Under the pieces are notes generated by a model that had not been told where the DNA came from, did not search any database, and worked only from the letters and a program-made list of their open reading frames with translations. A stretch of 64,000 nt of DNA from Nocardia ignorata NBRC 108230 (GTDB lineage: Bacteria > Actinomycetota > Actinomycetes > Mycobacteriales > Mycobacteriaceae): assembly GCF_001612905.1 (NCBI RefSeq), contig NZ_BDBI01000028.1, forward strand, positions 1 to 64,000, given 5' to 3'. Below are positions 35,597 through 44,825 of the stretch, one piece after another. The translations under genes were made by a program, and so were the position numbers. How positions within the stretch are numbered: the stretch's first letter is position 1; each line of letters opens with the position of its first letter.

Positions 35597-37075
35597 TCAG
35601 GCGGTCGCGGTCGGATGCTGGTAGCCGGTGGCCTCGTCCATGTCCTCGAGCGATTTGCCCTTGGTCTCGGGCACGAACCTGGCGACGAACAGCAGCGACA
35701 GCAGCGCGAACACCGCGTACATGCCGTAGGCGAAACCCAGTGAGAACGTCTTCAGGCTGGGGAAGCTCACCGTGATCGCCCAGTTGGCCGCCCACTGACC
35801 GGCGGCGGCGAGCGAGAGGGCCGCGCCACGAATGCGATTGGGGAACATCTCGCCCAGCAGCACCCAGACCACCGGCCCCCAGCTCATCCCGAAGAACACC
35901 ACGAACAGATTGGCCGCGACGAGCGCGAGGACACCGGGAACACCGGTCAGGTGCGGTTCGAGCACGCCCTCGGCATTGGGCACCTGCGGCGCGGTCCCGA
36001 AGCACACCGCCATGGTGGCCAGGGTGATGGTCATGCCGATGGAACCGGTGAGCAGCAGCGGTCTGCGCCCGACCTTGTCGACCAGCATGATCGCCACGAT
36101 GGTTGTGGCGATATTGACCACCGAGGTGAACACACTGATCTGGAACGAACTGGACTCCTCGAAACCCACCGCTTCCCACAGCACGTTCGAGTAGTAGAAG
36201 ATCACGTTGATCCCGACCGCCTGCTGGAACACCGAGAGCATCAGGCCGATCCAGACGATCGGGTAGATCTTGCCCGCGGGATTCTTCAGATCGCGCCACG
36301 ACGGTTTGGTCTCACCCTCGAGGCTGTGCTCGATGCGGCCGATGGTGACCTCGAGGTTGCGCTGGCCGAACAGGGTCGACAGCACGCTTCGTGCTTCGGG
36401 AATCCGATGGGTCGCCACGAGGAAGCGCGGCGATTCGGGGATCGTCGAGGCGAGCAGGCCGTAGACCACGGCCGGAACCGCCATCGACAGGAACATCCAC
36501 CGCCAGGCTTCGAGCCCGAACCACAGCTGCTCGCCCGCGCCGCCGGCCAGATGGGCCAGGACGTAGTCGACCAGCAGCGACAAGAAGATACCGAGGACGA
36601 TCGCGAGCTGTTGCAGCGATCCGAGCCGACCGCGGATGTTGGCGGGGGAGGTCTCGGCGATGTAGGCGGGCGCGATCACCGAGGCCACGCCGACGCCGAG
36701 CCCGCCGATGACGCGGCCGAGTACCAGCACCCACAGGTCGGGGGCGAAGGCCGTGCCGATCGCACTGATCAGGAACAGCAGGGCGGCGATCTTCATGACC
36801 TTGATGCGGCCGATGCGGTCGGCGATGCGGCCCGCCGTCATGGCCCCGGCCGCGGCGCCGAGCAGTGCCGAGGCGACGGCGAAGCCGAGCGCGGCGTCGG
36901 CGACGTCGAATTCGTCCTGAATCGCGGCGACGGCGCCGTTGATCACGGCGCTGTCATAGCCGAACAGCAAACCGCCGAGCGCCGCTACCGACGCGATGCG
37001 GACGACCTGCCCATTACTCGCGGAGTCGCCGTCCGGTAGGTCCGGCCGGTCGGTTGTCGCGCCACCCTCATGCAT
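35597..37075 (-). CDS. MFS sugar porter
   Basis: 492 aa, twelve predicted transmembrane helices. Sugar-porter motifs: GLLFGYDSAVINGA in helix 1, RIADRIGR after helix 2, RVIGGLGVG, PESPRFLV after helix 6, QQAVGINVIFYYS in helix 7 and PETKGKSLEDM at the end. A sugar/H+ symporter is expected. It lies 33 bp before GH65 on the same strand and is the likely uptake step for the disaccharide used by that enzyme. Confidence 0.93.
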   Translation of the reverse strand: MHEGGATTDRPDLPDGDSASNGQVVRIASVAALGGLLFGYDSAVINGAVAAIQDEFDVADAALGFAVASALLGAAAGAMTAGRIADRIGRIKVMKIAALLFLISAIGTAFAPDLWVLVLGRVIGGLGVGVASVIAPAYIAETSPANIRGRLGSLQQLAIVLGIFLSLLVDYVLAHLAGGAGEQLWFGLEAWRWMFLSMAVPAVVYGLLASTIPESPRFLVATHRIPEARSVLSTLFGQRNLEVTIGRIEHSLEGETKPSWRDLKNPAGKIYPIVWIGLMLSVFQQAVGINVIFYYSNVLWEAVGFEESSSFQISVFTSVVNIATTIVAIMLVDKVGRRPLLLTGSIGMTITLATMAVCFGTAPQVPNAEGVLEPHLTGVPGVLALVAANLFVVFFGMSWGPVVWVLLGEMFPNRIRGAALSLAAAGQWAANWAITVSFPSLKTFSLGFAYGMYAVFALLSLLFVARFVPETKGKSLEDMDEATGYQHPTATA

Positions 37076-37323
37076 CGGTCCGATCCTCTCCGCGGCGAGA
37101 CGAGTGCCTCGCGGGCCGACCGTGAACGCAGGTCACGGCCAAGCCATCCGAATGGAACTGTGTACAGGCGGAACTCTCCGCCGATTGTCGCACTCCCACA
37201 GGCGCACCGGCCGTCACGCACGCCGCGCCCGGGCGAGCCGTCGTCGTATTCGATCGGCCGAATTCGGGTAAAGCGGGCAACGAGGCCCGGATTGCCGGGC
37301 TCTTTGCGAAGGAAAGGCGAACG

Positions 37324-37644
37324 ATGACGCTACGGAGGAAGGCCTGCGCCACGGCGCTCGCCGTGGCCGCGCTCGGCACGCTGGCGGCGGGGTGTGCCGA
37401 GGCGGAGAAGGCGGTCAACAAGGGTGGGGACACCCCGTGCAGTGAATTCACCGCGCAGGACACGGAAAAGAAGCGCACCACCGTCACCAAGTTCCTCGAG
37501 CAGGAACGGGGCGAAGACGCGCAGATCGATCAGAACACCATCGACCTGTCGATCGGCGCGATCGACCTGATGTGCAGTGCCCAGGCGAACCCGGACACGC
37601 CCATCAAGGAGGCCGATCTCACGGGTGCGCTGGTTCCGAAGTAG
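37324..37644 (+). CDS. Small lipoprotein, HdeA-like pattern
   Basis: 106 aa. Signal sequence with lipobox LAAGC (Cys24). The mature part has two further Cys (TPCSEFTAQD and LMCSAQ) spaced as in HdeA-type periplasmic acid-stress chaperones (CxxF...D...C); identity to HdeA is not claimed. GAAGGAAAGG lies just upstream of the ATG. A weak stress-type promoter (GTAT, 16 bases, GGGTAA, 37246-37271) precedes it. Confidence 0.75.
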   Translation: MTLRRKACATALAVAALGTLAAGCAEAEKAVNKGGDTPCSEFTAQDTEKKRTTVTKFLEQERGEDAQIDQNTIDLSIGAIDLMCSAQANPDTPIKEADLTGALVPK

Positions 37645-37679
37645 CCGGACGCGGCACAACGACGGGGCCGCAGTGTGAT

Positions 37680-38048
37680 TCAGGGACGATGGCGCTGCTC
37701 GTAGGCGGCCCGGTCGGCATCGGCGCGACGACGTTGCGCTGTGAAGGCGAGTTCGGGATCGAACCCGTGGCTGACCAGCCGGTGCCTGCGGTAGACGTAC
37801 ACCAGTGCGACGGTGAAGTAGATCAGCGGCAGATACAGCAGCGCCATCATCGACAACCCGATCCACAGCGGCCCCGGCGTCAACAGGAACAGACACAGCA
37901 GCGGCAGCACCGGAACCAGGATGCGCAGCAGATAGCGCCGCGTCGCGCCGGGGCCGGTGAGGTCGGCGAGCACCCAGTCCGACATCGACGGCGGCAAGGT
38001 GGCACCGCCGATGTAGCGCAGGCGCTGCCAGAGGTTCGGGGTGGTCAT
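37680..38048 (-). CDS. DUF5313 membrane protein
   Basis: 122 aa. Begins PNLWQRLRYIGGATLPPSMSDWVLADLTG, the DUF5313 signature, followed by two transmembrane helices (about 48-64 and 67-87) and a basic tail (YVYRRHRLVSHGFDPELAF). ATG 38048 overlaps the stop of the MarR gene as ATGA, so it is the regulator's operon partner. Function unknown. Confidence 0.8.
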   Translation of the reverse strand: MTTPNLWQRLRYIGGATLPPSMSDWVLADLTGPGATRRYLLRILVPVLPLLCLFLLTPGPLWIGLSMMALLYLPLIYFTVALVYVYRRHRLVSHGFDPELAFTAQRRRADADRAAYEQRHRP

Positions 38049-38506
38049 CGGTTCTGCCTCGATTCCTCGGCGCGGCGTGCGGCCGTGTTCACCCGGCCCA
38101 GCACATCGCGCAGTTCTTCCAGTTCGGCCAGGCTCACGCCGAGTCGTTCCACCACCGCGGGCGGGATGCGTTCGGCCTCGGTACGCAGCGCGCGCCCGGC
38201 CACGGTGAGGTCGATCAGCAGGGTTCGCTCGTTGTTCGGGTCGCGGCGGCGGGTGATGAGCCCGGCGGACTCGAGCCGTTTGAGCAGCGGTGACAGGGTG
38301 GCCGAATCGAGCTGGACGGCATCGGCGACGGCTCTGACCGACATCGGCGTCTGGCCCCACAGCGCGAGCATCACCAGGTACTGCGGATGGGTCAGGCCCA
38401 TCGGCTCGAGCAGCGGGCGGTAGACGGCAAGGACCGAGCGGTTGGCCACGGCGAGGGCGAAACACACCTGCCGATCCAGCCGCAGCGGGTCGTCGATCTC
38501 GGTCAC
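38045..38506 (-). CDS. MarR-family regulator, OhrR-like
   Basis: 153 aa. The N-terminus RLDRQVCFALAVANRSVLAVYRPLL carries the Cys (residue 15) at the position of the peroxide-sensing Cys of OhrR; the YRPLLEPMGLTHPQYLVMLALW region and the winged helix LDSATLSPLLKRLESAGLITRRR also match OhrR. No ohr gene is adjacent. The GTG start lies 6 bases after a -10 box, so the message should be leaderless. Cotranscribed with a DUF5313 gene. Confidence 0.87.
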   Translation of the reverse strand: MTEIDDPLRLDRQVCFALAVANRSVLAVYRPLLEPMGLTHPQYLVMLALWGQTPMSVRAVADAVQLDSATLSPLLKRLESAGLITRRRDPNNERTLLIDLTVAGRALRTEAERIPPAVVERLGVSLAELEELRDVLGRVNTAARRAEESRQNR

Positions 38507-38512
38507 GCAGCC

Positions 38513-38541
38513 AGGTTAGCCCATGAACAGTTAGTGCACAA
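38513..38541 (-). promoter_or_regulatory. Promoter and probable operator of the OhrR-like gene
   Basis: Minus strand TTGTGC (38541-38536), 17 bases, TAACCT (38518-38513), then 6 bases to the GTG. The -35 overlaps the dyad TTAGTGCACAA (38531-38541), inside larger arms AACAG/CTGTT (38526-38552). Autorepression is likely. Confidence 0.55.
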
Positions 38542-38551
38542 AGTATCTGTT

Positions 38552-38576
38552 GTTTGGCTCACTCACCTGCGGGTAT
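38552..38576 (+). promoter_or_regulatory. SigF/SigB-like promoter of ybdK-type gene
   Basis: GTTT, 15 bases, GGGTAT, ending 41 bp before the GTG start. It directly abuts the OhrR-like operator on the other side. Confidence 0.6.
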
Positions 38577-38617
38577 CGTCCCAGCACGCTCGTTCACGCC
38601 GGTGGAGGAGGATCGCC

Positions 38618-39727
38618 GTGGGTAGGCCCGCACAGGTACCGACTGTCGGAGTCGAAGAGGAGTTCCTGCTCACCGACCCCGTCAGCGGCGCGCCCGCGCC
38701 GAAGAACACCGAGGTCGCCGCCACCGCCGAGAAGGCAGGCATCGATCTGCAGCTCGAGCTGACCAGCTGTCAGGTGGAGACGAGCACCGGCGTACACACC
38801 GACATCGGTGAGCTGCTCACCGAACTGCGCACCTCGCGCCGGCGGGTCGCCGAATGCGCCGCACAGCACGACGCCTCCCTGCTCGCGGTCGCCGTGCCGC
38901 CGACGGTCCCCGAGGGGTACCCGGTCACCGATACGCCGCGCTATCAGCGCATCGCCCACACCTTCGGCATGATCGCCCACGAGCAGGGGCTGTGCGGGTG
39001 CCATGTGCACGTCGGGGTGCCCGACCGGGCGACGGCGGTGCAGGTGAGCAACCACGTGCGTCCGTGGTTGCCGGTGCTGCTCTCGCTCACCGCGAATTCG
39101 GCGATCTATCGTGGCCGCGAGACCGGGTACGCGAGCTGGCGCAGCATTCTGTGGCGCCGCTGGCCGAGCGCGGGCCCGCCACCGTATTTCTCTTCCCTGG
39201 ACGAGTACGAGGCGATCGTGGCGATGATGCTCGCCAGCGGAAGCATCCTCGACAACAAGATGGTGTATTGGGACATCCGCCTGTCGGAATCCTTTCCCAC
39301 CGTAGAGGTCCGGGTGAGCGACGTGCCCGCAACGGCCGAGGAATCGGCTTTGCTCGCCGCGCTGATCCGGGGGATCGTGAGCACCGGATTGGACGCGATC
39401 GCCCGCGACGAACCCGCCACGGCGGTGCCGAGCGAGGTACTGCGCGCGGCGTATTGGAACGCCGCGCACTCCGGCTTCTTCGGCGACGGGCTCGACCCGA
39501 TCGAGGGCCGGGTGCTGCCGCATCGCGAACTGCTCGCCGAACTCATCGAACGGATCGGCCCCGCGTTGCGCGAGGCGGGCGACCTCGAGTTCGTGACGGG
39601 GGCGGTCGCCGCCCTGACCGAGCGCGGCAACGGCGCTTTTCGTCAGATGCGTGCTCTACGCTCGCGACACGAAATCGCCGATGTGGTCACGGAGTCGGCG
39701 AAAGCAACCCTGGAAGGATGCCCATGA
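38618..39727 (+). CDS. YbdK-type carboxylate-amine ligase (glutamate-cysteine ligase family 2)
   Basis: 369 aa. PTVGVEEEFLLTDPVSG, LELTSCQVETSTGVHTDIGEL, CGCHVHVGVPDRATAV, GRETGYASWRSILWRRWPSAGPPP and VEVRVSDVPATAEE are diagnostic of the YbdK branch. Family members have weak glutamate-cysteine ligase activity; the true substrate is uncertain. GTG 38618 follows GGAGGAGG by 7 bases. It overlaps a VOC-fold gene as ATGA and has a SigF-like promoter. Confidence 0.9.
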   Translation: MGRPAQVPTVGVEEEFLLTDPVSGAPAPKNTEVAATAEKAGIDLQLELTSCQVETSTGVHTDIGELLTELRTSRRRVAECAAQHDASLLAVAVPPTVPEGYPVTDTPRYQRIAHTFGMIAHEQGLCGCHVHVGVPDRATAVQVSNHVRPWLPVLLSLTANSAIYRGRETGYASWRSILWRRWPSAGPPPYFSSLDEYEAIVAMMLASGSILDNKMVYWDIRLSESFPTVEVRVSDVPATAEESALLAALIRGIVSTGLDAIARDEPATAVPSEVLRAAYWNAAHSGFFGDGLDPIEGRVLPHRELLAELIERIGPALREAGDLEFVTGAVAALTERGNGAFRQMRALRSRHEIADVVTESAKATLEGCP

Positions 39728-40185
39728 GCCGCCACGTACAGATCACCTTCGACGCGCACGACCCACGAGCGCTGTCGATCTTCTGGCGCGAAGTGCTCGG
39801 TTACGTGCACCCCGGCCCGCCCGGGGTAGAACTTCCCGAGGGCGCCGACTCGCTCGCCGCGTGGGACGAGTTCCTCACCCGTATCGGAGTGCCCGCCGAG
39901 GAACACAATTCGCGCTCGGCGATCGAGGACCCCGACGGGGAAGGCCCGCGCGTGTTCTTCCAGCGGGTGCCCGAGGACAAGGTCGCCAAGAATCGGGTCC
40001 ACCTCGACGTGCGCGCCGCGCCCGGCCTCCAGGGCGAGCAGCGCATGACCGCCCTGGAAGCCGAATGCGAGCGCCTGGTCGCTCTCGGAGCCGCCCGCCT
40101 GCGGCGTTTCGAGCCGGAGCCGCCCATGAGCGCCGGGTTCATCGTGATGGCCGATCCCGAGGGCAACGAGTTCTGCCTGGACTGA
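39724..40185 (+). CDS. VOC/glyoxalase-like domain protein
   Basis: 153 aa. Two beta-alpha-beta-beta-beta units: HVQITFDAHDPRALSIFWREVLGY and NRVHLDVRAAPGLQGEQRM; the end MADPEGNEFCLD carries the usual metal-ligand Glu. Substrate unknown. Coupling with a YbdK-type ligase suggests thiol or aldehyde detoxification, but this is inference only. Confidence 0.85.
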   Translation: MSRHVQITFDAHDPRALSIFWREVLGYVHPGPPGVELPEGADSLAAWDEFLTRIGVPAEEHNSRSAIEDPDGEGPRVFFQRVPEDKVAKNRVHLDVRAAPGLQGEQRMTALEAECERLVALGAARLRRFEPEPPMSAGFIVMADPEGNEFCLD

Positions 40186-40190
40186 CGGGC

Positions 40191-42230
40191 TCAGACCAGA
40201 TCGCGGGGTATCCGGCGATGCCAGTTCTGTGAGTACACCCGGTTGCGCAACGAGCGCGGGTCGGCGGGGGAGTCCTCCAGTTCGTAGGCGTCGAGCTGGG
40301 CGTCGATGACGAATTCGTCGGCGGTGCAGCGCAAGACGGTGTCGGTGACCACCTCGGTTCGCCAGTCGTCGCGTTCCAGGCGGCGCACGGTGCGGGTCTG
40401 CCCGCGCACGGAGGTGACGTCGTTGTCCTGGAAGCTGAACCATTCCGTGGTGGCGCGGCGCACCGAGGTCCCGATGTCGTCGAGCACGATCGTGCCCTGG
40501 TCGTTCTCGATCTCCAGGGTCGACACCCCACTGGCCAGATCGCGCTCGACCTTCCAATGGTGTTGTCCCGGTTCGACATGCGTCGCGGGCGCGGGTGGCG
40601 CGGCCTCCGGTTCCCCGAAGGGGCGAAGGGTCGCGTCCTCGGGCCGCGGCGCGCGTTGCGGCAGGGTCAGTGTGCTCGTTCCGGTATTGATCGTGAGCAT
40701 CACCGGTTCCGGCGACGGCCAGGCCAGCGGCCAGTACGACGACGACACCGAGAGCCGGATCCGGTGCCCGGGCGGGAAGGAATGCGCGATCCCGTTGAGC
40801 GGCAGGTGAACCTGATAGGTGCACCCCGGCTCGAGCGGACGTGGTTCGGCGCTGCCGTCGCGATGGGTGAGGTTGAGCAGGCCGTAGGTGACCCGGGTCG
40901 CCTCGCCGTTGGGCGCCACGTCCGAGAGCCGGGCGGCCAGCATCGCGTTCGGGCGGTCCGCCGAGACCTCGAGGTCCAGGGTCGGCAGGCCGAGGATCTC
41001 GCACGGTTGGTCGAGGGTCTCGGTCTCGAACACCAGTGAGCCACCGTCCTCGTCGCGCTGGTCCGACGGCAGGTCGGGAGTCGCGGCGTAGGACGCCCAC
41101 TTGCCCGCGAACATGCCGACACTCAGCGGCGACTGCAGGTGCACGTGATGCGTCGGTGCCGGCTCCTCGCCGAGGGCGTAGCGGCCGAGCACGAACCGGC
41201 GCGGTTCGATGTTCGGTGAGGGCCAGCTCGGCTCGCCCACCCACCGCCCGGGGCGGTCCTCATAAGACGGGTGCGGGGACACGCTGTCCTGCAACCACAC
41301 TCGCAGCATCGGTTCGTCCATGATGGCGGTGTCGCGGCCCTTGAGCCAGTGATCCCACCACCGCACCATCTCCTGCAGGAACCCGATGGCCGGACCGGGT
41401 ACGCCGAGATGGGGATACTTGTGTCCCCACGGGCCGATCAACCCCAGGCGCGGTACATCGAGGTGCTCGAGCAGGCGGAAGATCGCATTGGTGTACCCGT
41501 CGGCCCAGCCGCCGACAGCGAGCACCGGACACTGCACAGCGCTGTAGTCCTCGTTCACCGAGGCGCGCTTCCAATAGTCGTCGCGGCGTTGGTGTTCCAG
41601 CCACTGCTCGATCCACAACCCGCTGCCCGAGAGACGTTCGTGCCACATCTCGCGCCACCGGTCACCGACGATCGCCGGGTCCGGTGGGAGGCTGTTGAAG
41701 GCGAACATCACCGTCGCCTCGGACAGGTTGTCCGACAGCAGGCACCCGCCCATGTAGTGCATATTGTCGACGTAGAGATCCTCCGTCGCCGAGGCGCTGA
41801 CGACGGCTTTGAGCGCCGGTGGGCGGTGCGCGGCGACCTGCAGGCTGTTGAAACCGCCCCACGAGATGCCCATCATGCCCACATTGCCGTCGCACCAGGG
41901 CTGTTCGGCCAGCCACGCGATGACGTCGCAGGCGTCGTCGTGCTCGGTGGGCAGGTACTCGTCGTGGAGCACACCGTCGGAGTCGCCGCTGCCGCGCAGG
42001 TCCACCCGCACCGACACATACCCGTGGCCCGCGAGATAGGGGTGGTTCAGCGCGTCACGGCCGCGGGTCAGGTCCCGCTTGCGGTACGGGATGTACTCGA
42101 ACACCGCGGGCAGCGGTTCCTCGGTGACCGGTCGCCAGATGCGGGCCGCCAGCCGGGCGCCGTCGCGCATCGGGATGAAAACGTTCTCGGTGACCCGCAC
42201 CTCGTACGGGAACGACTCGACCGTGTGCAC
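40191..42230 (-). CDS. CocE/NonD-family hydrolase (X-Pro dipeptidyl-peptidase S15 type)
   Basis: 679 aa. N-terminal alpha/beta hydrolase with PYRKRD, VDLRGSGDSDG, nucleophile Ser in GISWGGFNSLQ, acid in GGWADGYTN and His in GPWGHKYPH; a C-terminal jelly-roll domain (about 430-560) and a further 120-residue tail follow. It hydrolyses ester or amide bonds. GTG 42230 follows the ATP-grasp stop with no gap, so they are one operon. Confidence 0.9.
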   Translation of the reverse strand: MHTVESFPYEVRVTENVFIPMRDGARLAARIWRPVTEEPLPAVFEYIPYRKRDLTRGRDALNHPYLAGHGYVSVRVDLRGSGDSDGVLHDEYLPTEHDDACDVIAWLAEQPWCDGNVGMMGISWGGFNSLQVAAHRPPALKAVVSASATEDLYVDNMHYMGGCLLSDNLSEATVMFAFNSLPPDPAIVGDRWREMWHERLSGSGLWIEQWLEHQRRDDYWKRASVNEDYSAVQCPVLAVGGWADGYTNAIFRLLEHLDVPRLGLIGPWGHKYPHLGVPGPAIGFLQEMVRWWDHWLKGRDTAIMDEPMLRVWLQDSVSPHPSYEDRPGRWVGEPSWPSPNIEPRRFVLGRYALGEEPAPTHHVHLQSPLSVGMFAGKWASYAATPDLPSDQRDEDGGSLVFETETLDQPCEILGLPTLDLEVSADRPNAMLAARLSDVAPNGEATRVTYGLLNLTHRDGSAEPRPLEPGCTYQVHLPLNGIAHSFPPGHRIRLSVSSSYWPLAWPSPEPVMLTINTGTSTLTLPQRAPRPEDATLRPFGEPEAAPPAPATHVEPGQHHWKVERDLASGVSTLEIENDQGTIVLDDIGTSVRRATTEWFSFQDNDVTSVRGQTRTVRRLERDDWRTEVVTDTVLRCTADEFVIDAQLDAYELEDSPADPRSLRNRVYSQNWHRRIPRDLV

Positions 42231-43514
42231 TCAATCGACCTCCTCGAATTCGAACGGCAGTGCCTCGAGACAGTCCTGGTAGCGCTGCTCCAACTCGTCG
42301 TGGTCGGCGGCGCCGAGATAGAGGGTGGCCAGTTTGTAGCGGTAGGGGTCCTGGTTGGGCAGCTCCGAGAGCCGCTCACCCGGCGCCACATCGATGTTCA
42401 CCACCGTGTCGGGGAACCGGCGGCGTAGGGCCTCGATCTGCGACTCGTCGGGCACGCGGGTGACGACACCGTCCTCGTAGCGCGGCACCATGCACTGCGC
42501 GGCGACGGCGAAACGCCCCTTGCGGTGGGGCATTTCGAGGGTGCGCCCGAGTGCGACGTCGATGGCGACGGCGTGGTTGGAGGTGCCGTCGACCTTGACG
42601 AACAGGTCGCTGTGCGACTGCGAGATGCGCGTGTTGATCTCGATCAACCACAACTTCCCGGTGTCGGCGTCCCACATGAACTCGGAGTTGAAGCAGCCGT
42701 TGTCGTAACCGACGTGGCGCAGGTAGCGTTCGCTGACCTCGATCATGGTGTCGCGCACCGACTCCGGCACCGTGCGCGCCGGGTAGTCCAGGTGGGCGAA
42801 GCTGTGCCCGGTGGCGTCCTTGCGCATGTCGAACACGCCGTGCACCCGGTACTCACCGGCGGCCATCGATCCCTCGGGCGCTGCCTGGGTTCCGGTGACG
42901 ATCTGCTCGGCCAGGCAGGTGCGGCCACCGACCACGCGCACGTCCTCCGGCACCGTTACCCGGGCGAGGGCCTGGTCGAACGGGTCGGCGATGCGGCCGA
43001 TCTCGGCGCGGATGGTCTCGGTCGCCGCCGCGAATTCCTCGGCATCGTGTACCTCGAAACCCAGTTGGGAGGAGTGCGCCTTCACCGGCTTCACCCAGAA
43101 CGGGAAATCGAGATCGATGCTGTCGAGGGCGTTCGCGTCGAAGGGGTCGAACGCGCGGAAATCCGGAACGCATTCGGGTACCGACTCGCGTTGCAGCATC
43201 CGGCTCCACAGTTTGTGCTCCGAACGCAGCACGCTCTCGAGGCTCGGTGCGGGCAGGCCGCGTTCCGCGGCGAGGATGGGCACGATCACACTCGTGGGGA
43301 AATCCCAGTGGGCGATGATGGCGTCCACCGTGCCGTCGAAGGCGTCCAGTTCGGTGCGGGCCCGGTCGAGCAACTCGTCGAAATCGAACTCATCGGCCTT
43401 GACCAGCGAGTCGTAGTCGAGCAGTCCGTGCAGGCGCAGGCCGCCGGGAATCTCGACTGTGCTGATCTCGGCTCGCTGCAACTCGGTCAGACCGGGGACG
43501 AAAACATTCTTCAT
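42231..43514 (-). CDS. ATP-grasp ligase
   Basis: 427 aa. ATP-grasp fold of the carbamoyl-phosphate/biotin-carboxylase-like type: FPFWVKPVKAHSSQLGFEV (Lys that binds phosphate), YDNGCFNSEFMWDADTGKLWLIEINTRISQSHSDLFVKVDG (Mg-binding Glu and Asn). It forms an amide or peptide-like bond with an unknown acid. Directly followed by a CocE-type hydrolase, which could process the product. No close named relative recognised. Confidence 0.85.
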   Translation of the reverse strand: MKNVFVPGLTELQRAEISTVEIPGGLRLHGLLDYDSLVKADEFDFDELLDRARTELDAFDGTVDAIIAHWDFPTSVIVPILAAERGLPAPSLESVLRSEHKLWSRMLQRESVPECVPDFRAFDPFDANALDSIDLDFPFWVKPVKAHSSQLGFEVHDAEEFAAATETIRAEIGRIADPFDQALARVTVPEDVRVVGGRTCLAEQIVTGTQAAPEGSMAAGEYRVHGVFDMRKDATGHSFAHLDYPARTVPESVRDTMIEVSERYLRHVGYDNGCFNSEFMWDADTGKLWLIEINTRISQSHSDLFVKVDGTSNHAVAIDVALGRTLEMPHRKGRFAVAAQCMVPRYEDGVVTRVPDESQIEALRRRFPDTVVNIDVAPGERLSELPNQDPYRYKLATLYLGAADHDELEQRYQDCLEALPFEFEEVD

Positions 43515-43643
43515 TGGTGGCGTCTAACCGGAACGGGCGGTCCGAAACAGGGTGCGACCCGGCGATCACGGGTCGTTTCCCGGCGGCGGTTCAGGGAACG
43601 CGCGAGCAGTGAGATGTGCACGGCGAGGACAGGTGGTCGGTGG

Positions 43644-44705
43644 ATGACGGAAGTGACGATCGGTGTACTCGCCGACCCCGACCTGGCTACGCGGCTCGCC
43701 CGCTCGCTGCGCGACGACCTGCCGGACGAACTCGCCCGGGTCGTCGGCGAACAGGTCGAGTGGCGGGTGCTCGTCAACGACGATCCGTTCGAGGCGATGT
43801 ATCCCGACAGCGTCCACCTGATCGACAAGGCCCGTGAATACGTCCGGGAAACCACCTGGGACCTGGCGTTGTGTGTTACCGACCTGCCATTGCGTGACGG
43901 ACGGGCGGTGGTGGTCGCCGATATCGACCCGGCCCATCAGGTCGCCCTCATCTCGCTGCCCGCACTCGGTGGGATGCGGTTGCGGCGGCGGTTGCGTGAG
44001 CTCGCGGTGCGGATCGTCGAAGTTCTGCGCTCGCGACGCTCAGGTGCGCTTACCCGACCGGATGCGCGTGGGCTGCGAGTGGTGGAGCGGGGCGGCGAAT
44101 TGCGGTTGGTGCGGGCCGTGCGGTTCGGCTCGCTGTTCCTGCTGGCGGGGATGGTGCGCGCGAACCGGCCGTGGCAGCTGGTCGTCGGGTTGTCCTCGGC
44201 GCTGGCCGGTGCGATGGCCGGAACGGCGTTCGGGGTGCTGTACTCCTCGATCTGGTTGCTGGCAACGGCGATGGGGCCGCTGCGGTTGACGGGAATCACG
44301 GTGTCGGCGCTGGTTGCCTTGTCGGCGTGGATCATTGCCGGGCACGGGCTGTGGGAGCGACGGATCGACGGCCGGGACGATCGGTATCTGGCGTTGCGCA
44401 ACGCGGGAACCGTGAGCACCGTCGCCGTCGGCACGATCGTGTTCTTCCTCGCGCTGTACACGATCACCCTGGTGGCGGTGGCCGTCGTCATCCCGCCGGA
44501 CTACCTGACCAGCACTCTCGGCCGCCCGTGTGGCCCCTCCGACTACCTGACGATCGCCCTGATGGCGACGGTACTCGGCACGGTGGCAGGCGCGGTCGGC
44601 TCGGGCCTCGAAGACGATGTGACCGTACGCAAAGCCACCTACGGCTACCGCGAACAAGAGCGTCGCCGGGTCGCCGAAGATCAGCGTCGAGCCCGAGAGC
44701 CGTAG
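43644..44705 (+). CDS. Uncharacterised four-helix membrane protein
   Basis: 353 aa. The N-terminal 180 residues are soluble (TIGVLADPDLATRLARSLRDDLPDEL, WDLALCVTDLPLRDGRAVVVADI), then four transmembrane helices (about 175-205, 208-232, 265-290, 305-330) and a charged tail rich in Arg/Glu. No named domain recognised. ATG 43644 is preferred; an in-frame ATG at 43614 is possible. Divergent from the ATP-grasp gene across 129 bp. Confidence 0.72.
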   Translation: MTEVTIGVLADPDLATRLARSLRDDLPDELARVVGEQVEWRVLVNDDPFEAMYPDSVHLIDKAREYVRETTWDLALCVTDLPLRDGRAVVVADIDPAHQVALISLPALGGMRLRRRLRELAVRIVEVLRSRRSGALTRPDARGLRVVERGGELRLVRAVRFGSLFLLAGMVRANRPWQLVVGLSSALAGAMAGTAFGVLYSSIWLLATAMGPLRLTGITVSALVALSAWIIAGHGLWERRIDGRDDRYLALRNAGTVSTVAVGTIVFFLALYTITLVAVAVVIPPDYLTSTLGRPCGPSDYLTIALMATVLGTVAGAVGSGLEDDVTVRKATYGYREQERRRVAEDQRRAREP

Positions 44706-44825
44706 GCGCACAGCATGACCGGGGCTGTTTCAGATCACGGGGCAGCTGACCGGGCGTCGGGGGCCACCGGATATCCTCGATACCGGTGGTGGTGAAGGGG
44801 CGCCCACCGGGACGGAGCGCTGCTG

